Assembly: GCF_023065955.2 (NCBI RefSeq) | Contig: NW_026622874.1 | Location: 23,865,772 to 23,929,771, forward strand | Length of the DNA: 64,000 nucleotides | Origin: Ursus arctos | Lineage: Eukaryota > Chordata > Mammalia > Carnivora > Ursidae | Direction of reading: 5' to 3' | Part shown: positions 35,755 to 46,189 of the stretch, one piece after another | How positions within the stretch are numbered: position 1 is the stretch's first letter | Layout: each line of letters starts with the position of its first letter | The notes under the pieces: model-generated | What the model was told of the DNA's origin: nothing | Seen by the model: only the letters and a program-made list of their open reading frames with translations | Database searches by the model: none | Made by a program: the position numbers and the translations under genes

Positions 35755-36340
35755 ACATAACCTTGATTGGATTCTCTCTCCTCCAGTCCTTCACCATTCA
35801 GTGTCTTCTCAAAGCACAGGTCTGATCATGAAAATGACTTGACCAACATTCTTTTATTTCAAGTTTTTTACCTCTGGTTACAATGTGCCCCTTAAATCAC
35901 ATCTTCCACAGTAGCCTCCTCCTATCCCGCTTCACTTTCTGCTCCAGCCTCCCTAGAAAGCACACTCACTATTCTGCAAACATACCAGGCACCTCAAACT
36001 CTGTGCCTTTGCCCAGGCTGTTCCTCTGTCTGGAGTTTCCCCCTGTTAAACTCAAGCTTGTCAAAATCCTCAGGTGACCTTCAGAGTGCAAGTCAGATGA
36101 GACCTCCTCTGGGAGGACATATGTGGTGGCTCCGGTGGCTGTCTCCCCCTTCCCTCCTCCCCTGCCCATGTTGCTGTGGCACTGTGTCTTCAGCTTACTT
36201 ATCCATGCCTTAGAGTCACTTAATTAAATCTCTGTCTCCTCTGGATCACGTGAGACATAAGTCGGTTGTCTTAATTGCCTTTGAATCCCCCCAACACACA
36301 GTAGGCTCCAACGATGGCTCCTGAATTGACCTGATTTTGT
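35755..36340 (+). repeat. L2 3' region, sense
   Basis: Good run of L2 3'-UTR text: CTCCAGCCTCCCTAG, CATACCAGGCACCTC, TGTGCCTTTGCCCAGGCTG, GTTCCTCTGTCTGGAGTTT and, near the end, CACAGTAGGCTCCAACGATGG. Confidence 0.8.
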
Positions 36341-37599
36341 TGAACTGCTGTGATGTTTAATGCATCAGTGAGATGCTGATCGTGACTGTCTGCAGAGGCA
36401 AGGTGGTGTGCCGACCATTCGCCATCCCCCAGGGGTCATCTGGGGCCGCACTGGTCAGGACTCTGGAGACAGGCCTGAGGAAGAGCACTAGCTTGCCCCA
36501 GCGATGGAGAGCTCCCTAGAAATTCACAGCACACCAGTTCTCCACTCCCTCTGCCTCCCGTCCCCTCCCTCCAGAGAAGGCCCTTCCTTGAGATCTCTCT
36601 CCCCCTCATTAGCTGAGCTTGGTGCGTGTTCCCCAGCTGCAGCTTCCTTTGGTCTTCTCCGGCTTCCACTGTTTGTTTATTTTCTTCCCTGTCAGCCTCT
36701 TCCTCTGCTGTGGTTGTAAATAGAGCCAGTGACTGTCAGCTCTGGGGCCTGTGCAGTGAACCCGCCACGTGTCAGTGGCAGGTCAAGTAGACTCTAGCAT
36801 CAGATGCCATGGGGTATCCCTCAGGCTCAGAAGCTTCCCCAGACACTGGCCCAAGCTGCCCAGCAGATTTTGCTCCTGACCATCCAAATGGAACTTTACA
36901 GACAGAAGCACACATGACACACTCCATCCCCTCCCGGTGGGTGCTCCCTCTTGCTTCTGTTCTTGCTGCCACAAGCCCCTGGTCAGAGGTTGGGCAAATG
37001 ACAGAGGGGGCACTCAGACTGCCTGCAGGATAGAGTGACATATGACACCAAATATTTCATGCATTATACTATATCATGCCAATTCTTTTTTCTTGTCTTT
37101 GAGAAAGTTGGAGCTGTGCTTGATCTAAAGTGTGTAGCCAATTCCAAATTCCTAAGACAGAGTGGCCTTGCTAGTTGATTATAGAAAGGGATAGAGACAA
37201 CCTTAAAGGCAGGCCAGGCATATGGTGCTTCAGTCTTTCTCCCACACCACCTCATAAAGTGATGCTTCCAACCTGGTCTGTTTTTGAGCCAGAGCAGGTC
37301 ATCCTCTCTCCCCCATGCCAGTTACCCCACTTCACCTCCTTTCCCTCTGTGCAATCAGGGGATCTCCTCCCTCCCCGCCTCCCAGCTCTGCCACCCCCTC
37401 TGCTCTCTGCCTCTCCCTGAATTCTCCAGCGCAGCTGGCCCCTCCGTGATGAGCTGTCAGCAGGAGAGCCACACAGGCAGTGCCATCCTGCTCAAGTCTT
37501 CGAGTCTTTGGTCCTCCCCCGACTCTGCGTGGCAGTGTGCATCATCTGTCAGAGTGCCCCTCTCCCTCCCTCCGCTTCCCCACCCCCTTCCCTTGCTGC
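36341..37599. other. GC-richer unique sequence
   Basis: Several overlapping open frames on both strands (for example 36772-37041 and 37284-37718) reflect high GC, not coding: no domains, and long frames on opposite strands coexist. No repeat family recognised. Confidence 0.45.
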
Positions 37600-37715
37600 T
37601 AGCTCTTTCCCTGCTCATGAGATGCAAAGCCCCGGCGAGCAGAGCCAGCGGGAGCCGGGAGCCGGGAGCCGGGAGCCAGCGGCATGTTGCAGCAGCTCTG
37701 CTAGGGGCGCTGAGG
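37600..37715 (+). promoter_or_regulatory. Small CpG-rich patch, candidate promoter or 5' exon
   Basis: The local density of CpG is far above the surrounding DNA, with CCCCGGCGAGCAG, the GGGAGCC tandem and AGCGGCATGTTGC. Ends with GGCGCTGAG|GTGAGG, a donor-like site. An ATG here opens only six codons (MLQQLC) before a stop. Strand is inferred from that donor. No transcript evidence. Confidence 0.25.
37650..37677. repeat. GGGAGCC tandem repeat, four copies
   Basis: Four perfect 7-bp units in a CpG-rich context. The unit length is not a multiple of three, so length changes here would be tolerated only in non-coding DNA. Confidence 0.97.
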
Positions 37716-37755
37716 TGAGGTGGGCCATCCTCCGCCACCTTCTTCCATGTACCAG

Positions 37756-37855
37756 GAGGTGGCTGACTCTGTCACTCAGGGCCTCACCGAGCCATGCCCA
37801 GCTGGGGCCCGGGGCCAGCCACACCTTCCCAGCTGTACTGCCCACTGCCAGACAG
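37756..37855 (+). other. Candidate exon (hypothetical)
   Basis: Exactly 100 bp between CACCTTCTTCCATGTACCAG (acceptor-like) and GACAG|GTAAGAG, a near-consensus donor. A frame from the ATG at 37748 runs through it (start MYQEVADSV), but no protein family is recognised. Alternatively the donor belongs to a longer first exon starting in the CpG patch upstream. Confidence 0.25.
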
Positions 37856-38464
37856 GTAAGAGAGAGCAGCTCCTTCCAGCTCAGCCTGGATGGGTCCCTG
37901 GACTGGCCATCCCCAGCCACAAGTCTTGTGAGAAGGGCAGGGCATCTCAGGGCAGAAAAGGCACTGTCCTCCTGTCGGTCCCTGTTCATTCTCTAACAGA
38001 GCTCTGGAGAGGGGGGCAAGCCTGTCACCCCTGCCAGGAGCATGAGTGCAGGACTATGCCCATTCTTCCCACTTAGTGGGAGCTAAGCTGCAAAGGTTCC
38101 TTTTTTTGTTCTCCTTTCTCCTCAGTCCTAACTCCTCACGTCCCCTGAAGCCCGTTTTCTGGCCCCTGAGAGATGCGGTTTCTTCGCTCACATCCCTGCG
38201 GGGCTCTGAAAATATTGTAGGTTTGCTATCTGGACTGTGACACTGTCTCTTTTCGTTCCATTCATTTCTTTTCTGCTGCTGTTTTAAGCGGGTCGCCTGC
38301 ACAGCGGTCTGGCTGCCCACAGCATCTGTTTTGTTTTGTCAGCGTGCAGGTTTCCAGCGTTGCTGGTGACTAACACTGGTGACACATTCCGATGCAGAAG
38401 GACTCACAATCCCAATGAGTTGGATGGAGATTAAAATACATTGGAGATCGCCAGGTTCTTCTGT
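37856..38464. other. Unique sequence
   Basis: No repeat or gene assigned. Confidence 0.45.
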
Positions 38465-38625
38465 GTCCCCCCCAGCTTTAGGGAGGTATAATTGACAAAT
38501 AAAATTGTGGTATGTTTAAAGTGTACAAATTGATGATCTGATACACAGATACATTGTGAAAGGCTCCCCCACCTCACGTTAACGAACATCCATTGGCACC
38601 TCACGGATTTTTTTTTTCCAATTAA
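38465..38625 (-). repeat. L1M-type 3'-UTR fragment, antisense (copy 1)
   Basis: GAGGTATAATTGACAAATAAA, GTTTAAAGTGTACAAATTG, then a CACGTTAACGAACATCCATT end. Typical antisense old L1 3' UTR. Confidence 0.75.
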
Positions 38626-38749
38626 AAATATATTTTTTATTATTATATACAACCCTGAAATAACATCATAGTTAAATTTTGATCACATTCTGGATTGTTT
38701 TCTTAGACATATTCTTAAAACAAGACTTGCTGGGGCAAGGGTGTTTTTG

Positions 38750-38895
38750 TTTTTGTTTTTGTTTTAACTGAGATGTTATTGACATGTAACATTGTATTGG
38801 TTTCAGGCGTACAACATAATGATTTGATACATGTACGTATTGCAAAGTGATCACCACAATAAATGTAAACATCCATTACCACACGTAGCTACTGA
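38750..38895 (-). repeat. L1M-type 3'-UTR fragment, antisense (copy 2)
   Basis: GAGATGTTATTGACATGTAAC, TTTCAGGCGTACAACATAATG, GATCACCACAATAAATG, ACATCCATTACCACACG. Same segment of L1 as the copy 130 bp to the left, but from a different subfamily or insertion. Confidence 0.8.
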
Positions 38896-39895
38896 TTTTT
38901 TTTTTAGCAGGTCACCAATTGCTAAGCAGTGAGTTGAGGGCACCGCTGCCACTTAAAGGAGGTGATGAGTCCCTGGCATCAGCTAAATGGGTCCTTCTGA
39001 GTGCTGTCTCGGTAGTGACTTGTGGGAGGCATGGAGGAGGAGAGTGGCTTTTCTCTTTCTGTATTAGAGCCACTCATTCTCAATCCATTGTTTCACACGC
39101 ATACTGAAAATCTGGCTTTCATGTCCTTGTAAGTCCTGATCTTGGGGTGCTTTCAACCCAGTGAAATAAGGAAAGCCTACCACAGCCTGCAACTTGGGTT
39201 AGTTTTGGATTATTTGTTCCTACAGATTTGAAAAACTTCAGGGTTTTCTTAGAAGATGGAGGGGGTGCTGGAAAGTGGGGAAGCGAGATAGCTGTTATCA
39301 TGAGAGCCTATACGTGTTTGGGGAAATCACAAAGCTGTAAATGTGCAATGTGGTATTTATTATGCTATTGATGGCTGTTATTATTCTGGGAATGATAACC
39401 TCATGAGCACTCAATCAACCCAGTAAACTAGTTTTTATTAATCATTTGCTCAATCCTCAGAGTAGGTTTCCTGGAGAAGGTCGATAGGACTGGGGTGGGC
39501 AGGGATTGGAGTCCCCACCATGGCCAGGCATCAGTAAGCTCCCCCTAGGGACCTGGTCCGGCAGGCCCTTTTTTTCTTTAATTTCACCCAGTGCCTAACA
39601 CACAAAGAATCTGAAAACTTTCTCCTAATTGTTGTCTAGTTGAACTAAATCTGCTACTGAGGCCAAGGTGTTTCTTTCATGGGTGAGTTAACTCTGACCT
39701 GTAGATCACGGTTCCTTAGCTAATGATAGCCATTTCACAAATGCCAGCTACTCCCAGGGGATTGAGTGAGAGTGGGTGGATGGCTGGCGAAGCCCATCAT
39801 ATTTCCATTAAAAAAAAACAAAAACCCTCCAAATGTGGATCTCAGTGATGGGTACAGAGCAGCAACTGAATCTGCCGAATGTGTGTAGAGTAGGG
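38896..39895. other. Unique sequence
   Basis: No gene or repeat recognised. Confidence 0.45.
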
Positions 39896-40050
39896 AAAAG
39901 CCTGGGGGTCCTGGGTTCAAGTCTCCCTAGGGCCATTAGTGGAATTACTCTGGGCCCTTCACTCAGGGCTACTGAACAGCTTTGCTTTTGTACTCTGTAA
40001 AATGGGCCCAGGAGCAAGCACCAAGCTTACCTCCAGACGTGTTTGTGAGC
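39896..40050 (+). repeat. MIR, sense
   Basis: GGTCCTGGGTTCAAGTCTCC, TACTCTGTAAAATGGGCCCAG in MIR order. Confidence 0.65.
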
Positions 40051-40064
40051 TAAACTAAAGGAAT

Positions 40065-40205
40065 GATGGTAGCTCCCAGTGATCACAGTGTGCCGGACAG
40101 CTTGGCTAGGTATTTTCCCTACATTATGCTGTTTCATCTTCTCAACTTCCCAGAACAAACTGAGGCTCATGGAAGCTAAGAAACTTGATCAAATTCAGCC
40201 AGAGA
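40065..40205 (-). repeat. MIR, antisense
   Basis: CAGTGATCACAGTGTGCCGG, then ACAAACTGAGGCTCATGGAAG and ACTTGATCAAATTCAGCCAG. A head-to-tail pair with the sense MIR just upstream. Confidence 0.6.
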
Positions 40206-41315
40206 AGTGAAAGCAGTTTGTAGGTTGTGACTGTGCTGTATAAAGGTGAGTTTTGTGATGTGTAATGACTTCATGGCTTATCATTTTTGTGCTGCCTATC
40301 CGATCCCAGGCTCTCTGTTTTGTGCTTTTTAATTTCCTCTTTGTCCAAACACCTACATCTCCAGACATGCTAGAAATGCTCCTTGCTCCCATCTGTGCCT
40401 CAGGGATCAGGATATTTTTCACTGTCCAGGCCGTGTCAGCCTTCTCATTAGGGCCTTTATTATTTGTGCTGTGTATGGAATTTCCAAAAGCCTTTTGAAT
40501 TTTTCAACAAAAGGTCATAGAAGGAAGAAGGCCTCAGAAAAACTGAATGACTTAAGGTAGATTCCGACCAGGCCTTGCCTCACAAGGAAAAGTGTCAGAA
40601 TTTGCTCAGCATCTTTGTGCATTAGAGCGCACCCACACAGCCCCGGCCCCTCCCCCTGCCCCCAGTGCAGACATTAATGTGCACCCCGCACAGGCACAAA
40701 AGCGAGTCACCTCCTTTCCCTGAGGGCTCTGTGCAGAGAGGAGCAGATCCCAGTGGGAGAGCTGTCCCTGGAGGTACCCCGGGCTCCACTCCACTATTTC
40801 CCACCACAATCCCTGCACCCGAGCCAGAGCCCATCCCCGGTCTGACGGCTATGGAGTTTCCTTTTTGCGTGACTCTTAAGTGGCTGGCCAGAATGGAGCT
40901 GGGAGGACATAAAAGCCATTGGCTGAAGTCATTGAAAATGGAGGATTAGCAAGAGCTTGTTTTATATTCAGAGGAGGGGAGAGGGCCGAAGCTGCTTTCT
41001 GCCCACAGCTGTAGACCCTGATGGCAAGTGGTAAAGCTTTTGTCACTGCCTAAGGAGGGGAAGAGATTGATAACCAGTGCCCTGGCACTGTGAGATAGGA
41101 GGAGAGAGCCACATTGCAATTGTAGCGGCCCCTCGAGCTGATATCACAGCCCCAGGGCTTTGAAAACTAGGTCCTGCTGCTCCTGTCTGTCTGGCCTGCT
41201 GCCCCTTCCTCGGCAGCCTACAACCCCGCCCCCCAGTTGGTGTTGGGCCCCTGCTTTCTGTGACTCCGATGCTGTCAGTGTGACTTTGTGTTTTCATGAG
41301 ACCAAATAATGTACA
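40206..41315. other. Unique sequence, GC-rich in the middle
   Basis: 40620-40860 is GC-rich (CAGCCCCGGCCCCTCCCCC). Overlapping frames on both strands there have no domains. No promoter claim. Confidence 0.45.
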
Positions 41316-41495
41316 ATCCATGTTTGCTTATATATCTCACTGAATTCTTACAATAAAACAGGAGGTTGACATGGCCTTAGGAATTCTGATTTCAGGTAAA
41401 AAAGCAAGGCCTTCAGCTGAGGTGATCCAACCATGAATGGGCAGAGCTGGAACTTGAACCCTTGTCACCAGACACTGGAGCCTGTGCTATTTCTA
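41316..41495 (-). repeat. MIR, antisense
   Basis: GGGCAGAGCTGGAACTTGAAC and the CTGGAGCCTGTGCTATT end correspond to the tRNA-like part of antisense MIR; the core is diverged. Confidence 0.65.
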
Positions 41496-41544
41496 GGACT
41501 TTAAGCTGCCTCTCCGTGCCAGCATCCTGCTCTAAACATGGTCT

Positions 41545-42960
41545 CACTCACCTGTTCAGTTATGGAGCATCTTCTGGTGTCAGGCACTGTGCTAGATGTT
41601 GGAGATGTAGAGATGAAAAACATAGCTTTCACGTATGCAATGTGCATAGGTAATGTACTATGCCCGTACATTGCTTGGCACATAGGAGATACCTAAATGT
41701 TAGTTGCATAAATGGATGAATGAATGAATGAATGAATGAATACACTTTCCTGCCCTTGAGGGACTTCAGAGTCCAGTTAGGAGAAGAGAGTTGCAGGCAC
41801 CTAATCACACCATGTTCTGATGTAGAAAAGCATGTCTGGATCAGAGAGACCAAAGACGGTGAGGACAAGAACCAGGGACCATGAAGAAGGACATGAAACA
41901 GAGCAGTACTAGTAAGGACGGAGAGGAGGGGACAGATGTGAAACCTGCGAGGGAGATTTAATCAGTATGATTTGGTAATTGGCTGGCTATAGGAGATAAG
42001 AAAAAAGGAGTCCTGTCTATTTACTTCCCTATTCCCGACTTGAGTTACTCAGTTGATGGTGGTGTCAGAAACTGAGACCAGGAATTCCACAGGAAGAAGA
42101 TTTGTATGTGTGTGGGAGGTGACATGGGGGATGGGGGTGGGGGATAAAATGGGTCAGGAAAAGAAGGGACTATGTTGTGCTCAATTTTTAGATGTGTTTG
42201 TACTTGTGCCTGTGGGATACTTGAGGGGTGTGTTTGGCAATCCATGGGCCATAAGAATCTATATAATTGGAAGAGGGACCAGAATTAGAGGAAAATATTC
42301 AGAAATGGTCAGTATACCCAATGTAGTTGGGACTATGGGCAAGGATGAGATTGCCCAAGGAGCATTTAAGGAGAAAAGCACAGGAAACCAAGGTTAGAGG
42401 GCAGGAGAATGTCAGCATTATGGGGTGGGCAGAGGAGGAGCCAGCAAAGGAGACCAAGGGGAAGGCCAGTTAGGAGATGTAAGGCTAAGGAGGTCAAGGG
42501 CGTGGAGGTGCCTGAACTGAGTGGTCGCCATGGCAATGCAGCTAAGAGGTCCACAAGGACAAGGACCATTGGACCACGGAGCCTCACAATATAGAGGTCG
42601 CTCTTTCAGCGAAATGGTAGGGATGGAAGCCAAATTGTAAAGGTCTGATGAAGGGATAGGAAGTAGGGAAACAGGAAATGTTTTCAGGTGGCTTTGCTGA
42701 CAAAAGGAGGAAACTGCCGCCCCCCGCCCCCCAGGAGAATTTTTTTTTTAATGGAACCATTTTTATTTGTAAGCATAGAATAACATGGGAGAAGGACAGA
42801 ATAAAGATAGAGGGTTGATAAAGCAGGGCAGGTGGGAAGGAGGGGCTCAAGGCCAGAGGAGGAAGGGTTTACCTTGAGTAGACACATCTGTCAGTGGTGG
42901 ATAGGAAGTAAGCGTGTGTGTAAATGTGGATAGACTTGGAGGCGAGGAGACAGGGAAAGA
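41545..42960 (-). repeat. Long L2, antisense, with internal interruption
   Basis: GTCAGGCACTGTGCTAGATG near the start, CTTGAGGGACTTCAGAGTCC, then GATGAGATTGCCCAAGGAG, GGTGGGCAGAGGAGGAGCC, GCGAAATGGTAGGGATGGAAG. These are successive antisense L2 3'-region phrases over about 1.4 kb, making it one of the longest L2 copies here. A sense-oriented L2/MIR 3' end interrupts it at about 41640-41742. Confidence 0.7.
41711..41741. repeat. (GAAT)n tetranucleotide repeat
   Basis: About seven units of ATGA following GCTTGGCACATAGGAG-type text: the expanded tail of an L2/MIR 3' end. Confidence 0.9.
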
Positions 42961-43307
42961 GGTTGAAATATTTCAGACCTGAGGGCTCGATTATCTTGGT
43001 GAAACAGGAGCTCGGGCTGGGGGTGTGTGAAGAATTGTGCTTGTTGCCCTCTCTCCCTATATTGTGGCTTCCGGTCCTTCGGCTGCTGGCCACTAGAAAG
43101 CTAGTTTGTAAAAACCAAGTGTACTGTTTAAGGCTCTGGTTACAATAGGAATGGAGAAGGTTTGGGGAGGAAGCTGGCAGATTATCATTTGTATCCTCAT
43201 CTAAGGTTGACTTATCGCCCTAGATTCTGGATGTGTGGGTGGGCAGCTCAGCAGTGGGAAGAAAGGAGCTCCCCTGGAGCTCTGGCTTGGAGTTCTGGCC
43301 ATGACTT
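42961..43307. other. Unique spacer
   Basis: Nothing recognised. Confidence 0.4.
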
Positions 43308-43325
43308 AAGAAATGTGACCTTGGG

Positions 43326-43553
43326 GGGCGCCTGGGTGGCTCAGTCAGGTAGGCGTCTGCCTTCGGCTCAGGTCGTGATCCTAGGGTTCTGGGATCGAGC
43401 CCTGTGTCAGGCACCCTGCTCATTGGGGAGCCTGCTTCTCCCCCTCCTCCCTGCTCATGCTCTCTCTTGCTATCTCTGTCTCTCTCTCAAAGAAATAAGT
43501 AAAATCTTAAAAAAGAAAAAAAGAAAAGAAAGAAAAAGAAAGAAAAAGAAAAA
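43326..43553 (+). mobile_element. SINEC with expanded A/G tail, sense
   Basis: Head GGCGCCTGGGTGGCTCAGTC, B-box-like GGGATCGAGCCC, body CTCATGCTCTCTCTTGC, tail with AAATAAGTAAAATC running into a GAAA-rich microsatellite. A perfect 18-bp target-site duplication, AAGAAATGTGACCTTGGG, at 43308-43325 and 43554-43571. Confidence 0.97.
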
Positions 43554-43815
43554 AAGAAATGTGACCTTGGGCAAATTCTTTACAATTTAATTTCTGTAGG
43601 TGATATCTAAGAGTCATACCCATTCTAAATCTCTGTGAATTTTGGCACCTGCTCCCTAGAAGTCAAATAAAAGGCTTTTCTGAAAACGGATTTATTCATG
43701 GGGAGGAAAACTTACAATACAGGAAATCAATTCCCATTCTAATTGCCTCTTTCTATATTTCAGTTTCCCTGCACTAAAAGGTTACACTTTGTAGGCTCAT
43801 TTTACTGAAGCACGT

Positions 43816-44345
43816 ATTGTCAGTGGTCACACTATTTATAACATTTTTACACACAATTTCAAATATACACAAGTCAAGAGAAAAGAACAGTGGGCACCCA
43901 TGTACTACCTCCCGCTTCCTGCCCTAGATGATTTTGAAGCAATTTCCAGATAGCATATCATTTCAACTCTAAATATTTCAGAATGTATTTCTAACTAATA
44001 AGTTGCTTAAAAAAACAACCTCAACATCAATATCACAGTAATATCAATATCTAATAGGTGTGCAAATTTCCCTAAATTGTCTCATGACATTTTTTTATGG
44101 TTTTAAATTTGAATCAGGATCCAAAATATATTCCACATATTGCATTTGGTTGATGTGTTTCTTTAAATACATAGATGTCTAACGCTGGTGACCACTGTCG
44201 GAGGGACAGTCCTGTAATTCCTATAATCCTATAATGTCTCTTGATTTTGTGTCATTTTGCCCTGTGTTGGTGTACCTTTTAATTTTAGGAGACCTAAGGA
44301 ACAATTTCAGTTTAGACTCCAAAGTCTCTGAAGTTTAATTTTAAA
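43816..44345 (-). repeat. L1M-type 3' region, antisense
   Basis: CAATTTCCAGATAGCATATC, CTCTAAATATTTCAGAATG, GCAAATTTCCCTAAATTGTC, TTGAATCAGGATCCAAAATA and TTGCATTTGGTTGATGTG follow the known antisense old-L1 3' order. Confidence 0.7.
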
Positions 44346-44619
44346 ATTCCTTCTAGACGCACTTAAAAGGAGAAGTATAAAGATAGTAAAGAGAGAAAAG
44401 AGGTAGAAAAAAAGGCTGCAATGAGTGGCAAGGAGACAAATGAAGGCTTGAGAGGAACAAAAGAGAAATAAAAACGTAACAGAAACACATGTCACCCCCT
44501 CTCCACCTAGACACTTGAAAATCCTCACAAACGTGTTTCATTTTTGTGTCACCTCTGTTAGCAGGTAGTAAACATGAATCTTTAAATAACAACATTGTAT
44601 TTATTTAATGCGTTTTCTG

Positions 44620-44965
44620 AAGCAGTTTATCAAATAGCTGAGCAGATGTCTTCCAAGTAATCCTCCGTGTGAAGTAGGGAAGGAGAGGAATTCTAATTCC
44701 CATTTTACAGATGATGAAGCAGATGAGACAGCTAATATTAGTGGCTCACACTGCACAGTCATTTGCCATTTGCCAAGCATTGCGTGAAAGCCTCAGTAAA
44801 TCCGTATAACAATCCTTTAACAAGCCTACGGCATTGGTCCTGTGATCTTCATTTTACCTGCGATGACAATGACTCAAGGAGAGTAATGTGCCCATAGTTA
44901 CAGATCTGCAAGATTACAGAGTGGGGATGAAAACTCAGGCCTGTCCAACCCGCTCTTCTTTTTTC
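44620..44965 (-). repeat. Two MIR copies, antisense
   Basis: First (44620-44745): TCCCATTTTACAGATGATG. Second (44750-44965): TTTGCCAAGCATTGCG, ATAACAATCCTTTAACAAGC, CATTTTACCTGCGATGAC. Both are in the antisense MIR order. Confidence 0.7.
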
Positions 44966-45087
44966 CAGGTCAGTTTACTTCCTACTAAATCAGCAATCTA
45001 TCTTTTTTTTTTTTTTTAACTTTTTGCATATACTTGCTTGTTGGCAAAATTCCATTTAAAGGGAAGCTCAGAGCATCACCAAGCATA

Positions 45088-45627
45088 ATACAGATTTTCC
45101 TCGACTTAGGATGGGGTTATGTCCCAATGAACTCATTAGAAGTTGAAAATACAATCGTAAGTTGAAAATGCATTGAATACACCTACCCTACCAAACATCA
45201 TAGCTCAGCCTAGGCTACCTGAAACACGCTCAGAACACTTACATTAGCTATCGTTGGGTAAAATCATCTAACACAAAAGCCTATTTTAAAATAAAGTGTT
45301 GCATATCTCATGTAGTTTATTGAGTACTGCACTGAAAGTGGAAAATAGCATGGTTGTAAGTGTACAGGGTAGTTGTAAAGGTGTATCAGTTGCTGACTCT
45401 CGCGATCAGTGGCGAACTGGGAGCCGCGGCTCGCTGCCACGAAGCAGTACCACGAAAGAGCATCCCGATATCGCCACATATCACCAGTTGGGAAAAAGAG
45501 CAAAATGCAGAATTCAAAGTGTGGTTTCCACTTAATGCGTCTCACTTTCTCACCACGGTAAAGTCAGACAATCACAAGGGGAACCATCGTAGGTGGAACC
45601 ATCGTAAGTCGGGGACCGCCACTGGTA
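45088..45627. mobile_element. Tigger/pogo-like non-autonomous DNA transposon
   Basis: Terminal inverted repeats are visible: CCTCGACTTAGGATGG near the left end and its counterpart CCATCGTAAGTCGGGG near the right end, both with outer CAG/CTG. TA lies outside each end, as expected of Tc1/mariner-type insertion. Interior text such as CATCATAGCTCAGCCTAGGC and AATAAAGTGTTGCATATCTC is that of a known eutherian repeat. No transposase frame is present. Confidence 0.85.
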
Positions 45628-45639
45628 GGGTGTACAGTG

Positions 45640-45875
45640 GACTAGAACTTGCAAGGCATTCTCCTTCCCACAGACTTTTTCATTTCTTTCTTATAATCAC
45701 TCTGAAAAATAGACAGGGCAGGTAATTTGGGTTTTACAGAAGAGGAAATTGAAATTCAAAGCTCTTCATTATGTTAGTGATCACATAGCTAGCTAGTTAA
45801 GGTAGTTAGTGTCACAGGGCTAGTTATCGGCAGAGTTAGCACCAGCGGCCCTTTCTTCCCATTCCAGATCGTGTA
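45640..45875 (-). repeat. MIR, antisense
   Basis: TTTTACAGAAGAGGAAATTG, GTGATCACATAGCTAGC and the CAGAGTTAGCACCAG end. Confidence 0.65.
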
Positions 45876-46189
45876 CTTGTTCGGTTCTCTTTGCAAACCT
45901 CATGGGCCGACACCTTTGACTACTGACTTCTTTCCACGACCCCTCCAATGTTCCTTGTGAGAAGTTGAGCAGGGTTATTACAAATTAAATATCCGGATGC
46001 TTGAACTGATGAGCAGGAAATGAGGCTGTTAATACTCAGAGGAATGAAATCGAGACGTATTTTTTTTTTTTTTTAAGAATTTTGGGCCGAGTGGCCTCTT
46101 TCTGTCCTTCCCTTCCCTGTGTCCTTCCAATCTCCATGGAAACCCCAAATCAATGCAGCATATGTTGATTCATGTTTCTGCTGTTACTA
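45876..46189. other. Unique spacer with a T tract
   Basis: T16 tract at about 46058-46073. Nothing else recognised. Confidence 0.4.

Noticed and set aside
37508..37996. 162-codon frame overlapping 144-, 124- and 118-codon frames
   Set aside because: Several frames on both strands are open at once because of GC content and CpG; proline/serine-rich translations without domains.
41711..41741. Tetranucleotide array considered as a CRISPR-like or satellite repeat
   Set aside because: It is a simple tail expansion of an L2/MIR end; this is a mammalian genome and there are no spacers.
43162..43590. 142-codon plus-strand frame ending in a lysine/arginine-rich tail
   Set aside because: The second half and the basic tail are a SINEC and its GAAA tract.
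45264..45725. Frames inside the Tigger-like element
   Set aside because: No transposase motifs; the element is non-autonomous and the frames are accidental.
46058..46073. Isolated poly(T) tract (others near 15999, 45005, 51831, 60176)
   Set aside because: Tested as the tail of an antisense retro-insert, but no retroelement body or target-site duplication was found beside it.
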